This document shows, one piece after another, positions 43,739 through 53,312 of a stretch of DNA of 64,000 bases. The notes under the pieces are model-generated. The model did not search any database and was not told the origin of the DNA. It worked only from the letters and a program-made list of their open reading frames with translations. The position numbers and the translations under genes were made by a program. The stretch covers positions 1-64,000 of the forward strand of contig CALMII010000004.1 of assembly GCA_937864115.1 (NCBI GenBank), given 5' to 3'. This DNA is from an uncultured Steroidobacter sp. (GTDB lineage Bacteria > Pseudomonadota > Gammaproteobacteria > Steroidobacterales > Steroidobacteraceae). Within the stretch, counting starts at the first letter, position 1. Every line of letters starts with the position of its first letter.

Positions 43739-45943
43739 GTGAGCTTCACCATGCGTTCAAACACCGCCGCAGCTGCACCGCCTTCCTCGACTCAATCGGA
43801 ACTCACCGGTGTCATCGACCGCGTACGCTTTCACTCCCCGGATTCCGGCTGGACCGTTGTCGACGTTAAAACCGACACGGGTCAAATGGCTGCGCTGACC
43901 GGCACATTGCCGACGATCGCTCCCGGCGAGCGCATTCGCGCCACTGGATACTGGGTTCGAGATCCGCGGTACGGCGAGCAGTTCAAGATGTGTCATGCCG
44001 TAACTGCGCCTCCGGCGACAACCGCGGCGATCGAAAAGTACTTGGCATCCGGCGCCATCCCCGGGATCAACCGGGGATACGCCAAGAAGTTGGTGACGAC
44101 GTTTGGCGATCGGCTCCCACAGGTGCTCGAGCAGAATCCGACGTATCTGGAGGCCGTGCGTGGGATCGGACCTGAACGCCGGAGGAGACTCGTTGACGGC
44201 TGGCGCAAGCAACGGCACGTGCGCGAGATCATGCTGTTTCTGCATGAACACGGGCTCGGACCTCAACGCGCGGCGCAGATCTACAAGCGCTACGGCGACG
44301 ATTCGATCAACGTTCTCCGACAGAACCCCTATCGACTCTCCGTCGACGTTGCAGGCATCGGTTTCGCATCCGCCGACGCGATCGCGAAGGGACTGGGCAT
44401 CGTGGCGACGGATCCGCAGCGGCTCTATGCCGCCATTCGGGAAGTCATCCACCGTCATCGATTGCAAGGGCATTGCGCCGTACCCGTCGATCGCCTCCTT
44501 GGCCACGCAGCGAAACTCGTCGCGCTGGATGAGGCCTCGTTGCAGCCGGTGCTCGATGAGTCGGTGCGAACGAAGCGGCTGGTCCGCGAGCGGGTTGATG
44601 AGTGCGACATGATCTTCGCCCGTGCGTTGCATGAAGCTGAGTTGGCCGTCGCGGAGCGGCTTCGTTCGCTGCTGGGCGCCGCGCCTCCCTGGGGCACTGG
44701 CTCGTTCGAATCCGCACTGCGGGAGGTCGAGGCGATGGCAGGGCTCGACCTGTCGCTGTCGCAGCGACGCGCGATCCTAGAAGTCCTTCGTCACAATGTA
44801 TCAGTCATTACCGGCGGGCCAGGCAGCGGTAAGACGACCATCACGCGCGTCCTGATCCCGCTGCTGCAAAAGAAGGTTTCTCGCATTTTCGCCTGCGCAC
44901 CGACGGGCCGCGCCGCACGTCGTTTGGCAGAGGCCACCGGCCTCGAGGCAGTCACCATCCACCGTTTGCTGCTCGGCACACCCGGCTCGCACGAGTTCAC
45001 TTTCAATGAGCGCAATCCGCTGGATGTGGATGTCGTGCTGGTTGACGAGGTATCGATGCAGGACATCGAGCTGATGGCGGCACTGCTCGCGGCCCTGCCC
45101 TCCAATGCAGCCCTGATTTGTGTGGGCGACGTCGATCAGCTCCCAAGCGTGGGCCCGGGTCAGGTGCTGTTCGACATGATCAGCTCGGGCGCCATTCCCA
45201 CGGTTCGGCTCACCGAGATACATCGGCAGGCCATCGACAGCCGAATCGTAGTCAATGCGCACCGCGTGAACCGCGGAGAAAACGTGGAGGTCTCAAGCGA
45301 CCCGGCCGATGATTTCCAGTTTGTCATCGAGAATGACACCACGAAGATACCGGGTCTGCTTGAGCAGCTCGTTTGTGATGTCCTGCCAAATCAGCACGCA
45401 ATGGATTCGTTTCGTGATGTGCAAGTCCTCACTCCGATGAGACGCGGCGAGCTCGGCACGATCAAGCTGAACGCCCGCTTGCAGGCTCGGCTGAACGCAG
45501 CACCACTGGCGGCACATCGGTACGGCGACATGACTTTGGGCGTCGGCGATCGCGTGATCCAGCAGACGAACAACTATGACCTTGGCGTCTACAACGGGGA
45601 CACCGGCTTTGTTTCCGCCATCGATCGCGAAGACCAGAAGCTGGAAGTGACCTTCGACTCAGTCCGGGTCACCTACGATTTCGACCAGCTGGACGAACTC
45701 GCACTCGCCTACGCCATGACCATCCACAAGTCCCAAGGGAGCGAGTACCCCGCCGTTGTCATTCCTCTTACGATGGAGCACTACGTGCTTCTGAGCAAAC
45801 GGCTGCTGTACACCGCGATCACTCGCGGCAAACGCAGAGTCATCCTCGTTGGCGAAGATCGAGCACTCAAGATTGCGCTTCGTAGCGTGCGCAGCGACAC
45901 CCGCTTCTCCGGACTCGCCTCGCGCCTGCGCTGCCTCAGGTAG
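43739..45943 (+). CDS. RecD2-like ATP-dependent DNA helicase
   Basis: 734 residues, normal for RecD2. N-terminal OB-type region (LTGVIDRVRFHSPDSGWTVV), helix-hairpin-helix repeats (IPGINRGYAKKLV, VRGIGPERRRRLV), Walker A ITGGPGSGKTT near residue 358, Walker B VLVDEVSMQD and the C-terminal UvrD-like motif LAYAMTIHKSQGSEYPAVV. A 5'-3' helicase of superfamily 1B. On an element it may serve replication or transfer rather than chromosomal repair. The start has no strong ribosome site; ATG 43751 is an alternative. Confidence 0.93.
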   Translation: MSFTMRSNTAAAAPPSSTQSELTGVIDRVRFHSPDSGWTVVDVKTDTGQMAALTGTLPTIAPGERIRATGYWVRDPRYGEQFKMCHAVTAPPATTAAIEKYLASGAIPGINRGYAKKLVTTFGDRLPQVLEQNPTYLEAVRGIGPERRRRLVDGWRKQRHVREIMLFLHEHGLGPQRAAQIYKRYGDDSINVLRQNPYRLSVDVAGIGFASADAIAKGLGIVATDPQRLYAAIREVIHRHRLQGHCAVPVDRLLGHAAKLVALDEASLQPVLDESVRTKRLVRERVDECDMIFARALHEAELAVAERLRSLLGAAPPWGTGSFESALREVEAMAGLDLSLSQRRAILEVLRHNVSVITGGPGSGKTTITRVLIPLLQKKVSRIFACAPTGRAARRLAEATGLEAVTIHRLLLGTPGSHEFTFNERNPLDVDVVLVDEVSMQDIELMAALLAALPSNAALICVGDVDQLPSVGPGQVLFDMISSGAIPTVRLTEIHRQAIDSRIVVNAHRVNRGENVEVSSDPADDFQFVIENDTTKIPGLLEQLVCDVLPNQHAMDSFRDVQVLTPMRRGELGTIKLNARLQARLNAAPLAAHRYGDMTLGVGDRVIQQTNNYDLGVYNGDTGFVSAIDREDQKLEVTFDSVRVTYDFDQLDELALAYAMTIHKSQGSEYPAVVIPLTMEHYVLLSKRLLYTAITRGKRRVILVGEDRALKIALRSVRSDTRFSGLASRLRCLR

Positions 45944-45952
45944 AGACTCACT

Positions 45953-46510
45953 ATGTCCTCACAACCCACAGCCCGTTCCGAAGGCCGTCCAGGTTTTCTG
46001 CGACTCATCACTCATGTGGGTCGGCTCATCGTCTTCCGCGGGTCACCGGCGGACATGCGAACCTCCCAGCGGTCGCTCTATGGACTGCTCGCTGTTTCTA
46101 TTCTGGTAGCGATCTTGGTTAGAGTCGGTCTGCCGAACGTGACCCTCGCGCGCGCTGCCGTACATGCCTTGGGAGAGATCGGAATCGCACTTGCCATCAT
46201 CGGCGTCGCACTCCGCGTGTGCGATCTCCGTGATCGCTTCGTGCAGGCGACCGGCTCCTTGCTGTTGGTCAGCCTGTTTGCCGACCTCGCCTTCCTCTGC
46301 ATACGCCCGATCAGCCACACCACGGCGGGCCCGATTCTCTTGAGCGTCCTCTTCGTCGTTCAGATCACGGCCTTTCTGCAAATCGTTCGACGAAGCCTGG
46401 ATCGTAGCTGGATCGCCGCCGTACTGGTTCTGTTTGCGTACGTCCTGCTCGTGGCCAACTTCTTTTCGATCGTTGAGCGAGTTGCAACCGCGATCGGGAA
46501 CAGCGTTTGA
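45953..46510 (+). CDS. Membrane protein, unknown
   Basis: 185 residues with about five membrane helices after a 40-residue basic head (LLAVSILVAILVRVGL, LGEIGIALAIIGVALRV, LLVSLFADLAFLCI, ILLSVLFVVQITAFLQI, AVLVLFAYVLLVANFFS). No motif recognised. It begins ten bases after the helicase stop. Confidence 0.65.
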   Translation: MSSQPTARSEGRPGFLRLITHVGRLIVFRGSPADMRTSQRSLYGLLAVSILVAILVRVGLPNVTLARAAVHALGEIGIALAIIGVALRVCDLRDRFVQATGSLLLVSLFADLAFLCIRPISHTTAGPILLSVLFVVQITAFLQIVRRSLDRSWIAAVLVLFAYVLLVANFFSIVERVATAIGNSV

Positions 46511-46538
46511 ATCGCGATCCGACGCGGTCATACGAGGT

Positions 46539-46877
46539 GTGCTGACGAGACCTACACGCAGCGGCTGCTTGCGCTCGCACGCAACCGATGCGCGCCTGCG
46601 ACCTGGTATCAACTATCGAGAAGGACTGGCATTGCTGAAGCGACGCTGTCGCGTAGTAAAGCATGGCGGCACCCTGGACAATGCAAACGCCTTCCAGCTC
46701 GCAGACTTCCTAGGCATGAGTCGAGTGGAAGTACTCATCTACATCGAGTGCGACCGCCCGCATTCCCATCGGAAACAAGCCTTCTGGGAGAATGAACGCC
46801 AGCGCATCAACGGTCTTCCGGCGTTACCTCCGAATCAATCATCGGGCGCGCCGCGATCCTCCATATCCGACCGGTGA
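46539..46877 (+). CDS. Hypothetical protein
   Basis: About 112 residues from a GTG at 46539; the frame is open back to 46434, but that part overlaps the membrane-protein gene. Residues near 25-75 could be a helical DNA-binding unit (LLKRRCRVVKHGGTLDNANA then FQLADFLGMSRVEVLIYIEC). Start and function are uncertain. Confidence 0.45.
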   Translation: MLTRPTRSGCLRSHATDARLRPGINYREGLALLKRRCRVVKHGGTLDNANAFQLADFLGMSRVEVLIYIECDRPHSHRKQAFWENERQRINGLPALPPNQSSGAPRSSISDR

Positions 46878-46940
46878 CGGGGCCGTTTGCGCCCCGCTTC
46901 GCTCGCGTGCGTTCTGCACATCCTGTGTAAGCATGAAGGT

Positions 46941-48323
46941 ATGAACACTTCCCTTGATCTCTTCGCACGAAGCGAGCGCGAAACCGCCATCGAAACGTTG
47001 CACTCCGCCACGGCGCTTTACACACGCGATCCCGTTGTTCTTGAACTGCTCGATGAGATCGCGTGGCCGCGCGGCGGCGGCGCAACGATCGACACCAGCT
47101 GTGGTGACGGTGCGTTTCTCGCCCGCGCTGTTGAACGGCTCATCGCCGCTGAGGCGGATATCACGCTCGATGCGCTCGCTCAACGCGTTCATGGTTGGGA
47201 GATACATCCGCTTGCGGCCTCCGATGCTCGAACCCGCGTGGCGCATACTCTTGCTCAACATGGGTTCTGCCCGATACGGGCGACGCTCGCCGCCGGCGAG
47301 ATGATCCGGTGCGGGGACTTCTTGATGGAGGGTCCGGCGAAAGGCCTGTACCGAGCGGTGGTAGGCAACCCTCCGTACCTTAGGATGTTGAACGTGCCTC
47401 AGTTGCTTCGCGCGGAGTATGAGCAGGTGTTGCCGGCATATGCGCGGGCGGATCTACTGCATAGCTTCATCGATCGATGTGCGAACGTCCTGGAGCCGGA
47501 CGGCGAGTTCGCAATGGTCACAGCAGACAGATGGCTGTTCAATGAAGGGGCGGCGCGGCTGCGTGAGGTCGTCGGAATGCGGTTTGTGCTTGCCAAGGTA
47601 CGGCGGCTAGATGCTTCATCGGTGTTCTACAGACCGAAGCACAGGCGTGCGGGAACACCGCCTCGCATTCATCCAGTCGCGGTCGTGCTGCAGCCGGTGG
47701 GCCAGCGCGGCACCGCGCTCGGGCCGCGACCGATCTATCCTGAAGCGAAGGGCATCGAAAGCGACGTTCAATTGCGGCTTGGTGAGGTCGCGGATGTGCG
47801 CCTCGCCCCGTGGCTGGGGACTCCGGGGATCTTCTTGGTGGAGTCACACGTGACAGCGAGCTGGAATCAATCCGTCTGCATTCCCGCGATAGATACCGAC
47901 GATATCACTGGCGGACAGCTACGCACTCCGAGGCGGATAGCCCTTCTGACGTATCCCGACCGCACACCGGACACACACGTCATGGCGCATCTGGATCGCG
48001 AGCTCCCAAGGATGTGCCCGCGCGGCCGCGGCGCCGTTCGATGGATGCCACCAGAGCCTTTCCATCGATTCGATCTATCTCGGCCTTCGCTCGTCGTTCC
48101 GCGCATAGCGAAGACTCTCAAGCTGGTGCGAGTGCCAGCAGGCGTACTGCCCGTCAATCACAACCTGAGCATCATCAACTCAGGCGCGATGTCACTGGAG
48201 GCGATCGTAGAGGCGCTACGAAGCGATGAAGCGAACGATTGGTGTTGTAGTCGGGCCGCCCGGCTGGAGAATGGATACTTCTCCTTCACCACGCGTCTGC
48301 TGAGGGACGTGCCGATCTCGTAG
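46941..48323 (+). CDS. N6-adenine DNA methyltransferase (Eco57I/type IIG-like)
   Basis: 460 residues from the ATG at 46941 (MNTSLDLFARS). SAM-binding motif I is TIDTSCGDGAFL (residues 49-60) and the catalytic motif IV is NPPY at 143-146, preceded by AVVG. A target-recognition-like C-terminal half follows. No nuclease domain and no adjacent restriction gene are seen, so it may be an orphan methylase that shields the element or alters expression. Confidence 0.85.
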   Translation: MNTSLDLFARSERETAIETLHSATALYTRDPVVLELLDEIAWPRGGGATIDTSCGDGAFLARAVERLIAAEADITLDALAQRVHGWEIHPLAASDARTRVAHTLAQHGFCPIRATLAAGEMIRCGDFLMEGPAKGLYRAVVGNPPYLRMLNVPQLLRAEYEQVLPAYARADLLHSFIDRCANVLEPDGEFAMVTADRWLFNEGAARLREVVGMRFVLAKVRRLDASSVFYRPKHRRAGTPPRIHPVAVVLQPVGQRGTALGPRPIYPEAKGIESDVQLRLGEVADVRLAPWLGTPGIFLVESHVTASWNQSVCIPAIDTDDITGGQLRTPRRIALLTYPDRTPDTHVMAHLDRELPRMCPRGRGAVRWMPPEPFHRFDLSRPSLVVPRIAKTLKLVRVPAGVLPVNHNLSIINSGAMSLEAIVEALRSDEANDWCCSRAARLENGYFSFTTRLLRDVPIS

Positions 48324-48365
48324 TGTACGTTTCGTCTGGATGGGGCTTGCAGTGTCGGCAAGACG

Positions 48366-48387
48366 AGAGGGGTGGAAGCACCCCTCT
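48366..48387. terminator. Hairpin between convergent genes
   Basis: AGAGGGGTG (48366-48374), GAAG loop and CACCCCTCT (48379-48387): a perfect 9-bp stem with a tetraloop between the methyltransferase and the gene at 48403. There is no T-run on either side, so it is a possible bidirectional terminator. Confidence 0.5.
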
Positions 48388-48402
48388 ACATCTCAGACAA
48401 GC

Positions 48403-48657
48403 TCAAGGGATGAGCTTGATTTCCTGCTTTTCTGCTACCGCACGAGTGGCGACAGCGCGCAACATGCGTAGCAGATCGTCCGCGTCAACAGCCTCTTTGG
48501 AAAGCGTGCTGAGATACAGAAGAACCTTCTCGGGTTCTTGCTGAGTGCGTTGAACGAGTCGTGTGCGGATCTCACGAACGCGTCTGTGTTCGGCGAGGTC
48601 CTGCAGAAAGACCACGATTGCTTCGCGCTCAGCGTTGCTCGTGTGCATTGCCATCAT
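48403..48657 (-). CDS. Small hypothetical protein
   Basis: 84 residues, helical and charged (VVFLQDLAEHRRVREIRTRL, DADDLLRMLRAVATRAVA). AAGGAG lies just upstream of three nearby start codons (48657, 48654 and 48648); 48654 has the best spacing. The longer open frame to 48831 has no support. Family unknown. Confidence 0.6.
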   Translation of the reverse strand: MMAMHTSNAEREAIVVFLQDLAEHRRVREIRTRLVQRTQQEPEKVLLYLSTLSKEAVDADDLLRMLRAVATRAVAEKQEIKLIP

Positions 48658-48881
48658 CTTGCTCCTTCGTTGGGATACGAGGGCGCAAGACGACCCACAC
48701 GGGGACGCAAGGCCCCCAAGTGGGTGACACAAAATGAACATCAGGCCAGTTCTTTCGCGTGGCTGGCGACCACGTTTCGTCGTTGGTACGACGAGGAAAA
48801 CAGTACGGATTGTATTTGAGCGGCCAAGCACTTCAACGACGAGTGCTTAGTCGCGCCGTGGCACAGCGCCGTTCTCGCTCA

Positions 48882-49235
48882 CTACGTGTCTAGCACAACG
48901 AGCAGACCTGCACATGCTGCCATCGTCACGATTGCCACCAGCGTCACCTGTGCTCTCACGCGACGGCGGTCGAATCGAGACCCGCTCGGTATCAGCCCAT
49001 CCATGATGACCGCGGCGGCCGCCAGCAGGGCGAAGACCGCCACGTGCCACTCCGACAGCACGCCCAGGCGATGCAATGCGTACGCCGGCAGGGCTGCAAG
49101 CACACCGGTGGACAACGCGCTAAATCCATCGCCCAGCGAAAGCGGAAGGAGACGTCGCCGCTGTTGCAAGACGACCCGATCACGCGACTGCTTCCCTGCC
49201 TGCCTCATTGCTTGAAACAAGACTCCACTGATCAA
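48882..49235 (-). CDS. Small membrane protein, unknown
   Basis: 117 residues. The TTG at 49235 has GAGG eight bases upstream; ATG 49208 is the alternative. There are three likely membrane segments (FSALSTGVLAALPAYAL, HVAVFALLAAAAVIMDGLI, VTLVAIVTMAACAGLLVVL). It follows the next gene's stop by 21 bp. Confidence 0.55.
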   Translation of the reverse strand: MISGVLFQAMRQAGKQSRDRVVLQQRRRLLPLSLGDGFSALSTGVLAALPAYALHRLGVLSEWHVAVFALLAAAAVIMDGLIPSGSRFDRRRVRAQVTLVAIVTMAACAGLLVVLDT

Positions 49236-49256
49236 GATGGACGCCTCATCGATGCC

Positions 49257-49694
49257 TCAAACTGTTCGCAATGCACCGGCCACCAGCGCACCGTAGCCAC
49301 ACGCGACGCCAATGCGCGTTGCAGGCGTTCCGATCGCTCCCCGCAAGGCATGAAGAAGATCTCGTCGGCGGCGACATCTCCAGTACGTCTGCTCATCGCA
49401 TTCGTGTCCGCTCGGGCGGCAGTCGAACCGTGCGAGTTCGCCAAAGGCCGGGCGCCACGCCAACCACCGGCGAAGGCCTGCGTGCGTGCCGACTGTGTAG
49501 CCGGCGAACGCAGCGTACGAGGTGAGCGTGAGCGGCAGCACGTTCACGATGGCCCCCACTAGGCACGCCGTCATCCAAGGTACGTGGCGCAGTCCGAAGA
49601 GTTGCCACGCGTCCAGATCGCTCAATAGAGCGCGCCGTATGTCGTGAAGTATCGCGGGCGATAGCCGCGGCAATACGCTCGCCTCCTGCCGCAT
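49257..49694 (-). CDS. Small membrane-associated protein, unknown
   Basis: 145 residues from the ATG at 49694 (a TTG at 49700 is possible and would overlap the upstream stop). Helical head, a hydrophobic stretch (WMTACLVGAIVNVLPLTLTS) and a Cys-containing polar middle. No recognised family. Coupled in position to both neighbours. Confidence 0.5.
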   Translation of the reverse strand: MRQEASVLPRLSPAILHDIRRALLSDLDAWQLFGLRHVPWMTACLVGAIVNVLPLTLTSYAAFAGYTVGTHAGLRRWLAWRPAFGELARFDCRPSGHECDEQTYWRCRRRRDLLHALRGAIGTPATRIGVACGYGALVAGALRTV

Positions 49695-49696
49695 GC

Positions 49697-50059
49697 TCAA
49701 TGCGTACCCGCACGATGCTGCTCAGCGAGGATGTCGACGACGTCGCGCCAGAGCAGATGGACTTTGCCACCGAAGCGCTGCTTCGTTTCTGTAAACCCTG
49801 GAGAGGTGAGAAGCTCTGCGAGCGCGGGGCGCCAGCGCTTGATGAGCTCCCAAACGTAGCGCTGCGTTGGCTTCGGCATTCGTTCCAGCGTGATGGTCTG
49901 CACGCCAGACCGCGAAGCCATCATGATCTCTCGCGCAAGCTCCTGATGCTCCGCGCACATGTTCTGCCAGGCCAGCGCGTTCCAGGTAGCAGGGTCGATG
50001 TCACCCGGAGACTCGGATGCGAATCCAGTGGAAGCTTCGGCGGTGATCGAGGCACGCAT
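49697..50059 (-). CDS. Hypothetical protein
   Basis: 120 residues, soluble: WNALAWQNMCAEHQELAREI, then TLERMPKPTQRYVWELIKRW and VHLLWRDVVDILAEQ. It looks like a compact helical protein. No recognised family. First of three small genes on this strand. Confidence 0.58.
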   Translation of the reverse strand: MRASITAEASTGFASESPGDIDPATWNALAWQNMCAEHQELAREIMMASRSGVQTITLERMPKPTQRYVWELIKRWRPALAELLTSPGFTETKQRFGGKVHLLWRDVVDILAEQHRAGTH

Positions 50060-50245
50060 AGCTTCACGCTACCTCAGCTCGGGCGGGGCGCAAGCCCACC
50101 GAATCCGCGGTGTGCTTCGTCTCGGCGGATCGGTGAGCAACGCGACCGAAACACTTCTCCCAAGTCCGCTGTGCATCCCACGTCCGCAGGGCCGAGAAGA
50201 CTACCGAGGTGAGCGTGTTCGAACACATCTGCGGAACTGCTCCGG

Positions 50246-51487
50246 CTAGTAGGTCTGCTCTCCCGCTGCCAGTCGCACTTCTCCGGCGCGACTCCGCTCG
50301 ATCTCCGGCGCGTCACCCGACCGCTCGGTGCCGACTTGAGAAGCGGCGGTCGACGCGATCAGGTCGCTTCGGAATTGCTCATCCGCATTTCCCGGCGCAC
50401 CTGGATCTAGCCAGTGATAGATCGCGTCGCCCGGCCGGGGCGATCTCGTCGGATCACTACCCTGAGCACTGACCACGTCCCACGCATCCTCCGGCAACCC
50501 ATTCGGACGCATCCGCTGTAGTTGGAAGCTCACGCCGCGATCATGCACGGCCGTACCTGGAAGCGTCTTTCGAATGCACAGCGCTGTTTGCGATTCCGAC
50601 ATCCATGCGAACTGCATCTCGATCAGCACGCGCAGTGTGCGTCGCTCATCTGCGCCGTCGACGGGGATCAGGTGCTTTCGTGAATAGACCGGATGCGCGA
50701 ACACCGTGCGGGCTCGCGGTCGTTTGAGTGACGCATCGCACACGAACTCTGTGAGCAGCATGTATGGCCCAGCCTCGCACACGAGCGCGCCGAACGACTC
50801 GAACTTCGGTTCGCCCCAGCGTCGAACCTCCTCTACGGTGAGTCCCGTGTCCTGGTACAAGAACGCGTTCCGCCATTCCTCGAGCGACACCCTCTCCACG
50901 ACGGACAGGAACACCGCCCACGACTCACCCTTCGGGCCGCGCGTGGCCAGGCGAGCGAAGAGGTCATTCAGACCCTTTGCATGCGTACGCGAGTAATCGA
51001 AGAGCGTCCTGCCGGTTTCAATATCGATCTGCTTCGCCGCCTCTTTGAGACTACCCCACTGCGCCTCTGCAATGTCCGCAGCGCGATACGGGTACAAGAC
51101 GTTCAGTCGCGCTGCCGATATCCAACGAAACAGAAGCGAAGGAAGCTTTGGCAATACGGGGGCGCGAGTCTCCGCAGCGCTCGCTCGCGCGGGTGTAGCC
51201 GCCAATGGACAGTTCGGCGCATGGACGCGTCGTTCCCCCATCCGCGCGAGCACGTGTTGTCCACGGAACGTGCGGCGCACGTAAAGAAGGGGCCGTGCCG
51301 AGCGCGCGGCCCGGCAATCACAGGCGATCCAGTGCTTCGCTCGCCACCATCGCTCCAACATCGCCGCGGTCGCAGCGTCTTCGTCCTGGCGCGTGTAGTG
51401 CGACAAGACGAGGCCTCGTTCTTCCGCGGTGAGCGTACGAAGTATCGAGAGGTCGGCTCCGGGTCGATTTGCAAGGACGAGGTCCAT
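50246..51487 (-). CDS. Element protein with DUF1173-like N-terminal module
   Basis: 413 residues from the ATG at 51487 (MDLVLANRPG). The N-terminal part has WIACDC (Cys56, Cys58), PLLYVRR, VLARM and HAPNCPLA (His89, Cys93), in the same order and similar spacing as the protein at 26395. The body differs but is of similar length, with YMLLTEFVCDASLKRPRA and VLIEMQFAWMSESQTALC. Function unknown; probably a paralogue or distant relative on the same element. Confidence 0.65.
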   Translation of the reverse strand: MDLVLANRPGADLSILRTLTAEERGLVLSHYTRQDEDAATAAMLERWWRAKHWIACDCRAARSARPLLYVRRTFRGQHVLARMGERRVHAPNCPLAATPARASAAETRAPVLPKLPSLLFRWISAARLNVLYPYRAADIAEAQWGSLKEAAKQIDIETGRTLFDYSRTHAKGLNDLFARLATRGPKGESWAVFLSVVERVSLEEWRNAFLYQDTGLTVEEVRRWGEPKFESFGALVCEAGPYMLLTEFVCDASLKRPRARTVFAHPVYSRKHLIPVDGADERRTLRVLIEMQFAWMSESQTALCIRKTLPGTAVHDRGVSFQLQRMRPNGLPEDAWDVVSAQGSDPTRSPRPGDAIYHWLDPGAPGNADEQFRSDLIASTAASQVGTERSGDAPEIERSRAGEVRLAAGEQTY

Positions 51488-51500
51488 GTGCGGCGTCCTA

Positions 51501-52223
51501 TCACTCCCCGACTGCGGCGGCCCGTCCCACGTCCGCTGCGTCCTCATCAACCGCGGTCAGCTCGCCATCGACGTCGCCTGCATCGTCCAGGTCGAGGGCG
51601 GCTACATCCGTCGGCTCCTTACCCGCCACACCCTCGGGCGCTTTGCCACGCTTCATGCGATCGCGATAGATCTCGTCGCACTTTGCCCGAGCCTGATTGC
51701 CGCGTTCTCGCAGTCGGTTCGCGGCCTTCGTGAGCCGGCGCTGCCAGTTGATCGAATTGTCGACTCGCGCGTGCGTCGAGATCGTCTTCATCAGCCACAA
51801 GACGTCATACCGCGCGAGCAGCGAATCCATCCGGACGAGCAGATTGAGGAACTCGTTCGCAAGCGGAGTGGAGAATTTCGCCTGATACGTTTCCGAACGC
51901 TCGTACGACGCTTCGCCCGTGACACCGGCGTCGCTCATCAGAACATCGACCCGCTCGATCTCACGATTCAGATCGGCGCCGATTTTCGTGAACTCCTCCT
52001 CGCACTGACTCTCGAGTAGCTTGGCAGCATCCTCGAGCCCATTTGCATGCAGCCGCACGGTGAGCACATACAGGTCGGCCTTGAGTCGCTCGAAGGTTCT
52101 GCGATATACGCGTTGCGCATACGCCGTCTTGAGCGTGATGGGGCGGGTCAACTCCGGAATCGCGGTCTGAATGACCATGCGGCTTCTGTGATCCCGCTGC
52201 TGGGGTCTATGCATCTCAGTCAT
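51501..52223 (-). CDS. AcaB/DUF1845-type conjugative element protein
   Basis: 240 residues with GGGAG six bases before the ATG. The helical core TLKTAYAQRVYRRTFERLKA, FLNLLVRMDSLLARYDVLWL and NWQRRLTKAANRL fits the DUF1845 family (AcaB of IncA/C plasmids and related integrating elements), where AcaB acts as a regulator of transfer genes. An acidic tail follows. The match is by pattern only, so regulator function here is an inference. Confidence 0.65.
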   Translation of the reverse strand: MTEMHRPQQRDHRSRMVIQTAIPELTRPITLKTAYAQRVYRRTFERLKADLYVLTVRLHANGLEDAAKLLESQCEEEFTKIGADLNREIERVDVLMSDAGVTGEASYERSETYQAKFSTPLANEFLNLLVRMDSLLARYDVLWLMKTISTHARVDNSINWQRRLTKAANRLRERGNQARAKCDEIYRDRMKRGKAPEGVAGKEPTDVAALDLDDAGDVDGELTAVDEDAADVGRAAAVGE

Positions 52224-52278
52224 GAATCACTCCCTCTACGCGACGATGAGCCGCGGTTTGCATGTTTCCGCTGCCTCG

Positions 52279-53295
52279 CTACGGCAGCAGCATCGGCTGA
52301 TACGGTGACTGCTCCACCGCAAGCAGCTGCTCGGCCAACACACCGAAGGTCGACAGCTTCGAGAAGATGCTCGCCGGCTGGGTGTAGTCCTTCACATGTT
52401 TCACGCCCAGGTCGTCCAAGACGTCGCTGACATTGCACAAGCCATCGACCAGCCCGAGCTCGGCCGCTTTGTCCCCAGTCCAATAGTCCCCTGAGAACAG
52501 CACCTCATCGGAACCCTTGAGGCGATCGCCGCGACCGCTCTTGACCACATCGATGAAGTGATCGTGGATCGCTGCGAGAAGCTCGGACGCCTTCTGCTCG
52601 TCCTCCTTACGAAGCGGCTGAAATGCGTCAAGGCGCACTTTGTTGGTGCCGGCCGTGAATACGCGGCGCTCGACGTTGAAACGGCCGATGACTTTGTCCA
52701 GGCCCCATCCACTCATCACGACGCCGATCGAGCCGGTCATCGTGCTGCGATCGACGCACACCTTCGGCGCCGCCACCGCGATGAAGTACGCGCCGCTTGT
52801 CAGCATGTCCTCTGCGACGACACGAACTTCCTTCTCCGGATGCGCGTTGCGCAACTGCTGAATGCGGTCGTGAATGATCGACGACTGCACGGGGCTGCCG
52901 CCTGGTGAATTGATCAGGATCACGACACCCTTTGCCTTCGGATCCTCGAACGCAAGCTGCAGTTCGCGCGTCACCTTCTGGGCGTTCGCACGCTGGTTCG
53001 CATCGATTGTTCCCTGGATGCGAACCATCGCGGCGTAGTCCCCCGTGAACTTCTGGGGCGCGAGCACGCGCTGAATTCCGATGGAATAGATCAGCGGTCC
53101 GGCGACGATTGAGATCGCAATGAGCGCCGTGCGAATGTTTCGCCAACGGATGTCACGCCGCTGCATCTTCTCTTGCGTGCGCAGCTGCGACTGCTGCGAT
53201 TCCATGACCGTACGTACTACCTCGGAGAGCTCTCCAACGGCTGTCGTGAGCGTTCGCTGTGTGTGCTCTGAGTTGTCCTCGTGCTTCTGTGTCAT
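52279..53295 (-). CDS. SppA-like signal peptide peptidase (S49 serine protease)
   Basis: 338 residues from the ATG at 53295; an upstream TTG (53316) overlaps the previous stop. One membrane helix (TALIAISIVAGPLIYSIGI) near 56-75. Protease domain with ILINSPGGS, catalytic Ser167 in LTSGAYFIAV and Lys219 in AGTNKVRLD, and the GSIGVV strand. S49 enzymes of this single-domain type cleave residual signal peptides or membrane proteins. Found on several conjugative elements; the substrate here is unknown. Confidence 0.88.
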   Translation of the reverse strand: MTQKHEDNSEHTQRTLTTAVGELSEVVRTVMESQQSQLRTQEKMQRRDIRWRNIRTALIAISIVAGPLIYSIGIQRVLAPQKFTGDYAAMVRIQGTIDANQRANAQKVTRELQLAFEDPKAKGVVILINSPGGSPVQSSIIHDRIQQLRNAHPEKEVRVVAEDMLTSGAYFIAVAAPKVCVDRSTMTGSIGVVMSGWGLDKVIGRFNVERRVFTAGTNKVRLDAFQPLRKEDEQKASELLAAIHDHFIDVVKSGRGDRLKGSDEVLFSGDYWTGDKAAELGLVDGLCNVSDVLDDLGVKHVKDYTQPASIFSKLSTFGVLAEQLLAVEQSPYQPMLLP

Positions 53296-53312
53296 GCGGT
53301 GTTCACCCGTTG

